Below, in pieces: positions 32,542-44,538 of a stretch of 64,000 nt of DNA. Under the pieces are notes generated by a model that searched no databases, had not been told where the DNA came from, and worked only from the letters and a program-made list of their open reading frames with translations. The translations under genes were made by a program, and so were the position numbers. Every line of letters starts with the position of its first letter. Within the stretch, counting starts at the first letter, position 1. The stretch comes from Haematobia irritans (Eukaryota > Arthropoda > Insecta > Diptera > Muscidae). The DNA lies in NCBI RefSeq assembly GCF_050003625.1, contig NC_134400.1:45428096-45492095 (forward strand), written 5' to 3'.

Positions 32542-34016
32542 TTTAAAATTAATTTTTTCCAGTCAATTAAGTTAAGCTACATTGGATATATGTAATATAA
32601 ATTCAGTTAAATAAAATTCATTGAAACAAACTTAAAATAAAAAAGGAAATTATGTAATAAATATAAATTATTATCATTTACCTTATTACATGATTTAATT
32701 TAATTTTCATTAATTTGATTACCGTAAACTCAATTGAATTAACAAAATTTTAATTTTTGTTTTAACGGATGTGGAAAGGTGTAGGTCAGGTTATGTTAAA
32801 GTGGCAGCCCGATTTAGTTGCAAGCTCACTTAGACTATTCAGTCCATTGTGGAAGGTGTAAATATTAATTTTATTATTATTTTTTAAATTTAATGTTGCA
32901 TTTAGTTTTTGAATTTAAATTTTATTTTTGTTTTAATTTAAATTATTTTTCAATTTATTTAACTTTTTTATTTAAATTTTATTAACATTTAAATTTGGTT
33001 TTATTAATTTTTTAATATAAATTTATTTTTTTTAAATTTATTTAACATTTCTTATTTAAGTTTTATTAAAATTAAAATTTTGTTTTTTTAGTTTAAATTT
33101 TATTTTTTTAATCTAAATTTAAATTCTGTTTTTTATGTTAATGTTTAATATTGATATTAAATTAATTATTGGTTTCAAGATTAGTTGTAATACTATTTTT
33201 ATTTTTATTTTATTATTAATTAATGATTTTAATTTAATTTAGTTCCATTTTATTTAATATGAATATTATTTTGTTAATTTAGTACAGTTTAATTGCATAT
33301 TTAATAAACCTAATAAACCGATAAGAAATACTTTGAATTTCTATTACACAAATTCTTATAGATTTGTTTGTTCAGTTATTTTTTTTTTCTGCAAAACGAA
33401 ATTGTGCCAACACCAACACTTCATTTTTTTTGTAAGCACACCTTTTCTGTTTGTTGAATCTTTGTGTTTTCTTTTATTGCTTTTTTGTCATTCGTCAGTT
33501 GAACCTCAGGCGTAAAATGTCAAATTCTGGTTAACATTGTTTTGCAGTCTTAAATTAATACGATGTTTTTTATTATGACTTTACCTAGAAATCATACCAA
33601 GAGTATTGAACATGCAAGGTTTTAGTGGGATGGATGCGTAGTATGATGAAACTATGATGAATGGAGGAATTGAGAAACAAAATCCAAGTAAATACCGCTA
33701 ATATTTGACAAGGTCGAAGCTTATGTACCCTATTTATAGGAAGTTCTCTTAAATATAATGAAGCTGTGGTTCACTTGGATAGATTAGATATTACATTGTT
33801 AAATTATTATTTAGCATATTTTTCTTTAACTTTAATTTGATTATTTATTTAACTTGAATTATTATTAAATTATAATTAAACATAATGAAATTAAATTAAC
33901 TAACTAAATACATTAAAATCAAACTAATTAAAATTAACTTTAAATAAATTCAAATGATTAAACTAAATACATTTATTTTATACTAAATTACATTTCAGTA
34001 CTTTAAACTAAAAGAA
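32542..34016. other. AT-rich intronic sequence
   Basis: Poly-T and TTTAAATTT-rich DNA, holding one short retro-insertion (32784-32852) and a small F1-head-like relic near 33712-33738 (GTCGAAGCTTATGTACCCT). No exon seen. Confidence 0.45.
32784..32852 (-). mobile_element. 5'-truncated SINE/LINE tail insertion
   Basis: 69 bp of the shared SINE/LINE tail (TGGCAGCCCGATTTAGTTGC...CAGTCCATTGTGG), flanked by the 8-bp direct repeat AAGGTGTA (32776-32783 and 32853-32860). This is a minimal retro-insertion that kept only the 3' end. It cannot be told whether the SINE or the LINE was the source. Confidence 0.75.
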
Positions 34017-36689
34017 ACAAGTATTTATATACGGCCGTAAGTTCGGCCAGGCCGAAGCTTATGTACCCTCCACCATGGATTGCGTAGAAACTTCTACTGA
34101 TGACTGTCATCCACAATCGAATTACTTGGGTTGCGGTAACACTTGCCGATGGCAAGGTATCTTAAAACTTCCTAACACCGTCTTCTAAATTACAAGGTAG
34201 TCCATACGTAGTATATATTAAACAAAACAAGTAAGGAAAGTCTAAAGTCGGGCGGGGCCGACTTGACACATGACTATATTACTAATTGTACTCCTAGTGC
34301 AAAATTTCAACCAAATTGGGCCAAAACTCTGGCTTCTGGGGCCATATAAGTCCATATCGGGCGAAAAATATATATGGAAGCTATATCTAAATCTGAACCG
34401 ATTTCAATCAAATTTTGCACACTTGACTATACTACTAATTGTACTCCTAGTGCAAAATTTCAACCAAATTCGGCCAAAAATCTGGCTTCTGGGGCCATAT
34501 AAGTCCATATCGGGCGAAAGATATATATGGGAGCTATATCTAAATCTGAACCGATTTTTTCCAAAACCAATAGCGATTGTCTCTGTCCCAAGAAACGGCC
34601 CTCTGCCAAATTTGAGGACGATCGGACTTAAATTGCGAGCTGTACTTTGTGCACAAAATTACATATACAGACAGACGGACGGACAGACAGACAGACGGAC
34701 ATCGCTAAATCGACTCAGAATTTAATTCTAAGCCGATCGGTATACTAAACGATGGGTCTATGACCACTTTTTCTTGGCGTTACATACAAATGCACAAACT
34801 TATTATACCCTGTACCACAGTAGTGGTGAAGGGTATAAAAAGGCCGATTAAATACGTATATAATTAAGTTTAAAGTTTCTATAGAAATCAAATTTTGACA
34901 ACATTTTCTATAGAAGTAAAATTTGGAAAAAAATTTCTATAGAAATAAAATTTGGAAAAAATTGTCTATAGAAATAAAATTTTGACAAAATTTTCTATAG
35001 AAATAAAATTTTGACAAAATTTTCTATAGAAATAAAATTTTGACAAAATTTTCTATAAAAATAAAATTTTTACAAAATTTTCTATAGAAATGAACTTTTG
35101 ACAAAATTTTCTATAGAAATAACATTTTGACAATGTTTTCCATAAAAATAAAATTTTGGTAGATTATTTTTGGCTCGAGTGGCAACCATGAATATGAACC
35201 GATATGGACCAATTTTGGCATGGATATTAGCGGCCTTATACTAACACCACGTTGCAAATTTCAACTGGATCGGATGAATGTTGCTCCTCCAAGAGGCTCC
35301 GGAGATCAAATCTGGGTAATGGTTTATATGGGGGCTATATATAATTATGGACCGATATGGACCAATTCTTACGTGTTTGTTAGAGACGACATTCTAACAC
35401 CATATTCCAAATTTCAACCGGATCGGATGAATTTTGCTCCTCTAAGAGGCTCCGGAGAACAAATCTGGGAATCGATTTATATGGGGGCTATATATAATTA
35501 TGGACCGATATGGACCAATTTTTGCATGGTCATTAGAGAATATATATCAACACCATGTAGCAAATTTCAGCCGGATCGGATGAAATTTGCTTCTTTTAGA
35601 GGCTCCGCAAGCCAAATCGGGGGATCGGTTTATATGGGGGCTATATATAATTATGGACCGATGTGGACCAATTTTTGCATGGTCCTTAGAGAACATATAC
35701 CAATACCATGTACCAAATTTCAACCGGATCGGATGAAATTTGCTTCTTTTAGAGGCTCCGCAAGCCAAATCGGAGAATCGGTTTATATGGGGGCTATATA
35801 TAATTATGTACCGATGTGGACCAATTTTTGCATGGTTGTTAGAGACCATATACTAACAACATGTACCAAATTTCAGCCGGATCGGATGAAATTTGGTTCT
35901 CTTAGAGGCTCCGCAAGCCAAATCGGGGGATCGGTTTATATGGGGGCTATATGTAATTATAGACCAATATGGACCAATTTTTGCATGGTTGTTAGAGACC
36001 ATATACTAACACTATGTACCAAATTTCAGCCGGATCGGATGAAATTTGCTTCTCTTAGAGCGATCGCAAGCCAAATTTGGGGGTCCGTTTATATGGGGGC
36101 TATACGTAAAAGTGGACCGATATGGACCAATTTTTGCATGGTTGTTAGATACCATATACTAATACCATGTACCAAATTTCAGCCGGATCGGATGAAATTT
36201 GCTTCTCTTAGAGAGATCGCAAGCCAAATTTGGGGGTCCGTTTATATGGGGGCTGTACGTAAAAGTGGACCGATATGGGCCAATTTTTGCATGGTTGTTA
36301 GAGACCATATACTAACACCATGTACCAAATTTCAGCCGGATCGGATGAAATTTGCTTCTCTTAGAGCAATCGCAAGCCAAATTTAGGGGTCCGTTTATAT
36401 GGGGGCTATACGTAAAAGTGGACCGATATGGCCCATTTGCAATACCATCCGACCTACATCAATAACAACTACTTGTGCCAAGTTTCAAGTCGATAGCTTG
36501 TTTCGTTCGGAAGTTTGCGTGATTTCAACAGACGGACGGACGGACGGACGGACATGCTCAGATCGACTCAGAATTTCACCACGACCCAGAATATATATAC
36601 TTTATGGGGTCTTAGAGCAATATTTCGATGTGTTACAAACGGAATGACAAAGTTAATATATCCCCATCCTATGGTGGATGGTATAAAAA
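34017..36689 (+). mobile_element. F1 element, copy C (longest 153-bp array)
   Basis: The head ACAAGTATTTATATACGG and its hairpins are followed by an F2 insertion (34227-34841), the 30-bp array (34870-35160) and seven-plus 153-bp units. The motif TATATGGGGGC starts at 35325, 35478, 35631, 35784, 35937, 36090, 36243 and 36396, every interval exactly 153. The tail has a GACGGACGGACG microsatellite (36532-36552) and the end GGTATAAAAA. The array stays open for 388 codons (35220-36386) because 153 is a multiple of three. I do not think this encodes a protein. Confidence 0.8.
34227..34841 (+). mobile_element. F2 element H3, nested in F1 copy C
   Basis: The head ACAAGTAAGGAAAGTCTAAA carries the hairpin GTCGGGCGGGGCCGAC, and the tail is GGTGAAGGGTATAAAAA. 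The F1 sequence (ATATATTAAACAAAA ... GGCCGATTAAATACG) continues on both sides, so this is a clean insertion without an obvious duplication. It is only 615 bp, with two 153-bp-type units. Confidence 0.8.
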
Positions 36690-36812
36690 TTACCAATTTT
36701 AATAAATTAATCAAATAAATGCAATTGGCTTTATTTCAGATAAAACTAAATTGAATTTACTTATAATTTTAAAAAATGTTTACCTCATTTTATTAAATTT
36801 AATAACACATTA
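36690..36812. other. AT-rich spacer
   Basis: Short spacer between an F1 element and K3. Nothing recognised. Confidence 0.35.
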
Positions 36813-39800
36813 CATAGAAAAAATATTTTTTGGTTTCATTCACGAAATAATTTTTAGTTGAGTTGATATATAAATCGCCGACATCACTTAAAAATTAATT
36901 GATCCAAATAAACTTTTAAACTTTTAACTGATTTTTTTGTAATTTCAATTAAAATTTAAAAAAATTTTGAATTTTAAATTATAACAAAAAATCATTAACT
37001 AAATCTAAATTGAATTACATTTAGTATATTAAAATAAAATAAAGTATATTATATAAATTTAAACTGAAAGCATTGTTGTCGTTTTGAAATATTTTTCAAT
37101 ATAAATTAAAATTAAAAAGAAAAGATTATGTGAATTTAAAATAAATTATAACAAAAACAAAATTATCTAAATCTCAACTGAACTTAAAATAAAATTTAAA
37201 CTGAAATTTCAATTAAAATAAAAAGGATTTACATTAAATTATAACAAAAAAAATTATCTAAGTCTGAACTAAATTTAAATTAAAATTTAAACTGAAATAT
37301 ATTTTAATTACAATTAAAATTAGAAGAAGTATATACAGCAGTAAGTTCGGCCGGGCCGAATCTTAAATACCCACCACCAAGAATCAAAAATTAGGGTTTC
37401 CTTTGAAATTTCAGGGGGGTTTGATGACAGATATTCTCCCAAGCAGAGCAGATCAACTAGTACACTTCCCCAAGATAAATTTCAAGATTTTACCTATGAA
37501 GACTATATCATATTCTGCATTTATAAGAACCATTTTTGTTTGAGTTTTAGAGGAATCATTAACATCTCTTGTAAGTGTGCAAGAAAATTATAAAATAACG
37601 TCTTGATTTGAAATCTTAAATCTGTAGATTTTCACCCCAGAAGTAAAATCTGGAAATTTAACATTGAGTTTCAAGCAATTTTCATGATCAGTGCGCCTTC
37701 TATACCCTCAATAAGTGAAATTGGTCTATATGGAGGCATTACCAAACACATAAAAAACTAATCCCATACACGCCAAATCGGATAAAAACTACGGTTTCTA
37801 GAAACCCAAGAAGTTATTCGGGAGATCGTTCTTATGGGGCCTATACTAAAATATGGACCGATACTCACCGTATCGGGTCTATACCAAAATACGGACCGAG
37901 ACTCACCATTTTCGGCACACCTCTTTATGGTCCTAAAATACATCTAGATTTGCAATTTCAGGCAAATTGGATAAAAACTACGGTTTCTATAAGCCCAAGA
38001 CCCCAAATCGGGAAGTCGGTTTATATGGGGACCATACCAAAACATGGACCGATACTCACAATTTTCGGCACACGTTTTTAGGGTCCTAGAGTACCTCTAC
38101 ATTTCAAATTTCAGGTAAATTGGGTAAAATCTACGGATTCTAGAAGCCCAAGAAGTAAAATCGGGAGATCGGTCTATATGGGAGCTATACCAAAACATGG
38201 ACCGATAGGCATATACTAAAAGAAGAGTTTTCTGAGGAACGACATTTTAGACAAGCAAAGTTTTCTGTTGACACAAATTTTAGAGACAATCGTTGAATCG
38301 CTTATTAAAAATTCGAATTAATTTACTGTAAACGAAAATACTTTGTACGAAAGGGGAATTTCGTTTGTCTAAAATTTCATTCCGGAGGAAAATATTTTTT
38401 CTTTGGCTATACCCTCGAGAAGTTAAATCGGTTTATATCGATGCCTTACACATGGGCCGGTAAAAATAAATTCAATACAGATTTTTCATTTTCGGGCAAA
38501 TCGGATAAAAAATACGGTTTCTAGAAGCCCTAGGGGTTAAATCGGGAGATCGATCTATACGGGGGCTATACCAAAACATGGGCCGACACACACATTCGGC
38601 TGACCTATTTGTGGTCAGTCGGACTCTAGAAGTCCTAGAAATAAATTCGGGAGGTAGGTCTTTATGGGGGCTACACCAAAACATTGACCAATACTCACCA
38701 ATTTCGACAAACCTCTTAATGGTCCTCAAATACCTCTAGATTTCCAATTTCAGGCAAATTGGATAAAAACTACGGATTCTAGAAGCCCAAGAAGTAAAGT
38801 CGAGAGATCGGTCTATATGGGTGCTAGTCCAAAACATGGACCGATACACCCCATTTGCGACACACCAATTTGTGATCTTAGAATACCTTTAGATTTTCAA
38901 TTTCAAGTAACTCGGATAGAAAATATAGTTTCTAGACGCCCAAGAAATAAAATCAGGAGGTTGGCCTATATGGGGGCTATACCAAAACATGGACCGATAC
39001 GGACTATTTTCGACACACCTCATTAAGGTCCTAAAATACCTCCAGATTTCTAATTTCAGGTAAATCGGATAGAAAATATAGTTTCTAGACGCCCAAGAAG
39101 TAAAATCGGGAGATCGCTCTATATGGGGGCTATACCAAAACATGGACCAATAGGCACCATTTCAACATCTTTTTATGGTCCTAAAATACCTCTAGCTTTT
39201 CAATTTCAGGCAAATTGGATAAAAACTACGGGTTTTCTAAGCCCAAGACCCCAAATCGGGAGGTCGGTTTATATGGGGACTATATGAAAACTTGGACCGA
39301 TATAACCCATCTTCGAACTGGACCTGCCTGCAAACAAAAAACGAATCTGTGCCAAATTTCAGGACGATACCGCCATTATTGAAGGCTGTAACGTGATTAC
39401 AACAGGCAGACAGACGGACATGGCTATATCGTCTTAGAATTTCTCCCTGATCAAGAATATATATATTTTATATAGTCGGAAATCGATATTTCGATGTGTT
39501 ACAAACGGAATGACAAACTTATTATACCCTCGTCACCATTATATGGTGGTGGGTATAAAAAGCAAAAACATAGTTAACATTTGAATAAATTCTCAGCCCA
39601 AAAATGTGAAAACACTCATTGTTTTCTGATTAAAAACAATTTAATTAAAATTTCTTCATCGGCCAAAATAATTGCCAATGACAGAATTAATTAGAAATAA
39701 CAAAATATACATGATTCAAAAACAAATTGATTTTTTCCGGTACTTTCAATTATTTTTGTTTTAATTGGTTCAATTAAAATTTTAATTGATTTTGGTCAAA

Positions 39801-40636
39801 AAATTCAAATAAGTTTATAATTGCCAATAAGTTTAAATATCAATTATATATTACATTTTTGTTTATTTATTAATAATTATTTTTTTTATTAGATTAAATA
39901 ATTTTCTTAAAATTTTACAAGAGTTTTTTTTAAATTTAATTAATTTCGTTAATTCATAAGAAAGTAAGAATTTTTCAGTTATAACTGTAGACGGATTTTT
40001 CTTTTCATTTGACCTATTTTTTTGCGAATAAAATTTTCAATTATATTTTTAATTGGAAATATATTTTTTTACTTAATTTAATATGCCAATGGGATAATTC
40101 ATATTTTAATCCTTGGTAAAAAAAAGAACATCTGCAAAACAAAAACAAAAAAAATGTGCTTTTTGTTTTTGAAAAAATAGTGGTTGTATCTTAAAAAATA
40201 CAGTGCGCATTAAGCTAAGTTCTTTTTTACAAATAAACGATTTGATGAGAACAGAGATATTTTTACACTACAAATTGGTTTTACCAACATTACTTTCACC
40301 TCTGGTAAATATTATTTAACGTGTTTCCAGTTTTTTGAATTTTTGATCAAAATTTTATTTCAAGTTTTGACTGCGGATTACTCAGAAGTACAACTTATTT
40401 TCCGGAAAAGTATATTTTTAAAAATAGCGTTATGATGTTTTAAATGTAAAACAATTTGATTTCAGAAAACTCGGTCAACATTTTAACACGTAATACTTTT
40501 TTCTGGTAGTATCTTAAAAGATACAGTGCGCATTTAAGGGTTAATTAAAAATTTTCAACCATTTTCTTAATTGAATTTATTTTTTATTTTGATTAAAGGG
40601 TTAATATTTTCAACATATAAACATTTTTTTTGTGTG
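36813..40636. mobile_element. Foldback-like TA element K3 with nested F3
   Basis: The right end TTTTTTTTGTGTG is followed by TA (40637-40638). The left end CATAGAAAAAATATTTTTTG follows TA (36811-36812). The arms hold AATTAAAA/TTAATTGA units like K1. An F3 element (37327-39561) is inserted. A segment at 40140-40545 has two similar pieces of GTATCTTAAAAGATACAGTG, which may be a further small insertion. Confidence 0.45.
37327..39561 (+). mobile_element. F3 element, copy 2
   Basis: The head AAGTATATACAGCAGTAAG and hairpin TTCGGCCGGGCCGAA are followed by about nine 153-bp-type units. Exact intervals of 153 occur at 38814, 38967 and 39120. The end is GGTGGTGGGTATAAAAA. The block at 38221-38400 does not match the unit and includes AGACAAGCAAAGTTTTCTG, so a small foreign insertion or decayed patch is likely there. 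Confidence 0.72.
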
Positions 40637-40638
40637 TA

Positions 40639-41160
40639 AATTTATTATGTATTACTGAAATTTATGATTAAATTTTTTCTAATATAATTGTAAGCATGGC
40701 ATTTTCCCACAACATTTTCACATTCAAATGTGTTACCACAATTTTGCCATTTCATTGACTACATGACTTATGTAATTTCTTTGGTCATTTGGTAAATAAT
40801 AATTTAATGAACTTTTTTCAGTTGCCTTTTTTTTGAGGCATGTAAAAAAAATCTCGCTTAACACTCCAGCCTTCATATGCATACATATATATGAAGGCAA
40901 ACATACATATATGTGTTCGAATGACAAATTTTTAGTGTACTTTAAGAAATAGCCACCGTGAGAGGAAGCAACAAAAAAGAAAGTATAATGTTTGTCCATA
41001 AAAATAAAAAACCATGATGTTTTAATGCTTAAATATTACTTAAATGTACTATATTATAATTTTTTTCCTTTTTTTCGCAAGTGAAAAAAGCCTCGAGACT
41101 TGGGACAAGCTCATATATTTTATTATTAATAAAATAATGAAATTATCACCCAGAGAAAAA
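40639..41160. other. Intronic sequence, no gene seen
   Basis: It contains a short imperfect hairpin at 40872-40897 (CTTCATATGCATACATATAT). No exon or known repeat. Confidence 0.4.
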
Positions 41161-41243
41161 CTCCACCATAGGATGGGGATACCCCCATTAACTTTGTCAT
41201 TCCGTTTGTAACACATTGAAATATTGCTCTAAGACCCCATAAA

Positions 41244-41282
<39 letters not shown>

Positions 41283-43457
41283 TATATATATATTCTGGGT
41301 CGTGGTGAAATTCTGAGTCGATCTAAGAATGTCCGTCCGTCCGTCTGTTGAAATCACGCTAACTTCCGAACGAAACAAGCTATCGACTTGAAACTTGGCA
41401 CAAGTAGTTGTTATTGATGTAGGTCGGACGGTATTGCAAATGGGCCATATCGGTCCACTTTTACGTATAGCCCCCATATAAATGGACCCCCGAATTTGGC
41501 TTGCGGAACCTATAAGAGTAGCATATTTCATCCGATCTGGCTGAAATTTGGTACATGGTATTAGTATATGGTCTCTAACAACCATGCAAAAATTGGTCCA
41601 TATCGGTCCACAATTATATATAGCCCCCATATAAACCGATCCCAAGATTTGACCTCCCGAGCCTCTTGCAGGAGCAAAATTTATCCGATCCGACTGAAAT
41701 TTGGTACGTGGTGTTAGTATATGGTCTCTAACAACCATGCCAAAATTGGTCCATATCGGTCCATAATTATATATAGCCCCCATATAAACCGATCCCCAGA
41801 TTTGGTTTGCGGACCCTCTGAGAGGCAAATTTCATCCGATCCGGTTGAAATTTGGTACGTGGTGTTAGTATATGGTCTCTAACAACCATGCCAAAATTGG
41901 TCTATATCGGTCCATAATTATATATAGCCCCCATATAAACCGATCCCCAGATTTGGTTTGCGGACCCTCTAAGAGAAGCAAATTTCATCCGATTCGGTTG
42001 AAATTTGGTGCGTGGTGTTAGTATATAAGGTAAGATAAGGTTAGGTGGCAGCCCGATGTATCAGGCACACTTAGACTATTCAGTCCATTGTGATACCACA
42101 TTGGTGAACTTCTCTCTTATCACTGAGTGCTGCCCGATTCCATGTTAAGCTCAATGACAAGGGACCTCCTTTTTATAGCCGAGTCCGAACGGCGTTCCAC
42201 ATTGCTGTGAAACCACTTAGAGAAGCTTTGAAACCCTCAGAAATGTCACCAGCATTACTGAGGTGGGATAATCCACCGTTGAAAAACTTTTTGGTGTTCG
42301 GTCGAAGCAGGAATCGAACCCACGACCTTGTGTATGCAAGGCGGGCATGCTAACCATTGCACCACGGTGGCTCCCAGTACATGGTGTTAGTATATGGTCA
42401 CTAACAACCATGCAAGAATTGGTCCATATTGGTCCATACTTATATATAGCCCCCATAATAACCGTTCTCCAGATTTGATCTCCGGAGTCTCTTGGAGAAG
42501 CAAAATTCATCCGATCCGGTTGAAATTTGCAACGTGGTGTTAGTATGTGGCCGCTAATAACCATGCCAAAATTGGTCCATATCGGTCTATAGTTATATAT
42601 AGCCTCCATATAAACCGATCCCCAGATTTGACCTCCAGAGCCTCTTGCAGGAGCAAAATTTATCCGATCCGGTTGAAATTTGGTACGTGGTGTTAGTATA
42701 TGGTCTCTAACAACCATGCAAGAATTGGTCCATATCGGTCCATACTTATATATAGCCCCCATAATAACCGTTCTCCAGATTTGATCTCCGGAGTCTCTTG
42801 AAGAAGCAAAATTTATCCGACCCGGTTGAAATTTGCAACGTGGTGTTAGTATATGGCCGCTAATAACCATGCCAAAATTGGTCCATATCGGTCTATAGTT
42901 ATATATAGCCGATCCCCAATCACACAAAAATTGGTCCATATAGGTTCATAATCATGGTTGCCACTCGAGCCAAAGATAATCTACCAAAATTTTCTTTCTA
43001 TAGAAATTTTTTTCAAAATGTTGTTCCTATAGAAAATTTTGTCAAACTTTATTTCTATAGAAAATTTTGTTAAAATTTTATTTCTATACAAAATTTTGTT
43101 AAAATTTTATTTGTATACAAAATTTTGTTGAAATTTTATTTCTATAGAAAATTTTGTCCAAATTTTACTTCTGTAGAAAATGTTGTGAAAATTTTATTTT
43201 GTCAAAATTTTATTTCTATACAATATTTTGTCAAACTTAATTATATACGTATTTAATCGGCCTTTTTTGGTTTAATATATACTAAGTATGGACTCCCTTG
43301 CAATTTAGAAGACGGTGTTAGGAAGTTTTAAGCAAGTGTTACCGCAACCCAAGTAATTCGATTGTGGATGACAGTCTTCAGTAGAAGTTTCTACGCAATC
43401 CATAGTGGAGGGTACATAAGCTTCGGCCTGGCCGAACTTACGGCCCTATATACTTGT
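41161..43457 (-). mobile_element. F1 element, copy D with nested SINE
   Basis: A reverse F1 element: tail CTCCACCATAGGATGGGG at the left, an (AT)n stretch at 41247-41290, many 153-bp units, the 30-bp array (42990-43235), and the head with hairpin ending TATATACTTGT. A SINE splits one unit at 42027-42375. Confidence 0.8.
42027..42375 (-). mobile_element. tRNA-derived SINE, copy 4
   Basis: A full-length minus-strand copy ending at GGTGGCTCCC. The flanks GTGCGTGGTGTTAGTATAT and GTACATGGTGTTAGTATAT form an approximately 19-bp target duplication with two mismatches. The A/T-rich tail reads AAGGTAAGATAAGGTTAGG. Confidence 0.9.
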
Positions 43458-44499
43458 TGGCATTCCGAAGATTCGAACCGATATGATATTATCACAGGAA
43501 ACTCAAGCTTAAGACCCTAACAGTCAAAGCTTACAATAATATTTATAATTTTATTGTAAATGTAATTAATCAAGAAATAAAAAAAATAAATAAATAAATC
43601 ACAGGAAACTGGTCCTATACTTGCAAAACAGCTCAATTGATAGAATTTTCTCTGCAGATAGTTTTTCATTAGCAAATACAGCCGAAGCACTGTTTAACGA
43701 ATATTGGAAATTTAGTTCATTCCTAAATTGTTTGGATTTAAATCGCCCAAGTAATTCTTAAATTATTCGTGATATCTATTTTATGGGTGTTATTTGTCAT
43801 AATGACGTCATTTAAAGATTGTTTTTTTTTTATTTTACTCATTGGCTATACTACATGAATTTGTGTTCATATTATTTTTGTTGAGAATGCAGCATCAATT
43901 GATGATGCTCTATTCATTTTAAGGTCTCTTTCGATTCGCATAGTTGTTATTGAATCTATTGTAAATTTGGCATTAGGAAAAAAAGAAATAAGCAAATAAT
44001 CGATGGATCAATTGTTTACGGAAAATGTTTTCTTTTTAGCAACAAAGGGGCAAAGAAAAAATGCGATAGGCAATTAAATTGAACCGGAATCTCTTTATAA
44101 ATGGATCTTTGCAAGAGGAATTTTATAGAGGATTTTTTGGAAATAATCCACGAATATGATATTTATTAAAAATTTGTGTCTTTTTTCATCTTTTTGTTCT
44201 GATAAATCTTTAAGATGGATGTCTTTAACATGGATTTGTTTTATTTTTATTTCCATAAGAAAATTAAGGAAATTTATCATGTCTTCTTATTGAAGTTTGG
44301 AATTACAATTAATCATTTGTACCCTAATACCATATTCAGGTTTTAATTAATATCACTTTTAACGCTATGGTGGCTTTCTTTAACAATCATTTGAGTATAT
44401 GTATATAATACATAACCTATGTTTTAAGTTTAATAATAACTTGTTAAAATTTTTTACTACTAATAACTAATATCTATTTATTTTTATTTTCTATTTTAG
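43458..44499. other. Intron upstream of exon, mostly unique
   Basis: Plain intronic DNA with one tiny retro-insertion (43504-43597). It ends in a polypyrimidine-like tract and TTTTAG immediately before the exon at 44500. Confidence 0.5.
43504..43597 (+). mobile_element. 5'-truncated retro-insertion, (AAAT) tail
   Basis: 94 bp ending in AAGAAATAAAAAAAATAAAT and further AAAT repeats, flanked by the 13-bp direct repeat ATCACAGGAAACT (43491-43503 and 43598-43610). This is the signature of target-primed reverse transcription of a LINE 3' end. The donor family is not represented elsewhere in the window. Confidence 0.8.
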
Positions 44500-44538
44500 C
44501 TCTGGCCGAAGGCAATTAGGTTCAAATGCCTTAGCCAC
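44500..44538 (+). CDS. Host gene microexon, 39 nt
   Basis: CTCTGGCC... between TTCTATTTTAG and GTAAGTAA, both excellent insect splice signals. It begins with one base that completes a codon and ends with two bases of the next. Inside it reads SGRRQLGSNALA, and the last codon is finished by the first base of the exon at 56127 (giving Thr). The length is a multiple of three with the same phase at both ends, so it can be skipped without shifting the frame. The gene is not identified. The two-exon peptide is serine- and arginine-rich and probably an unstructured part of a larger protein. Confidence 0.75.

Noticed and set aside
35220..36386. A 388-codon open frame across F1 copy C
   Set aside because: It is a by-product of a 153-bp unit divisible by three. 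The opposite strand is also partly open, other copies carry stops and frameshifts, and there is no start context or known domain.
40140..40545. A second TTAA/piggyBac-type element inside K3
   Set aside because: GGGTTAA at 40547 and two similar GTATCTTAAAA(G/A)ATACAGTGCG pieces are suggestive, but no opposite end or consistent flank was found.
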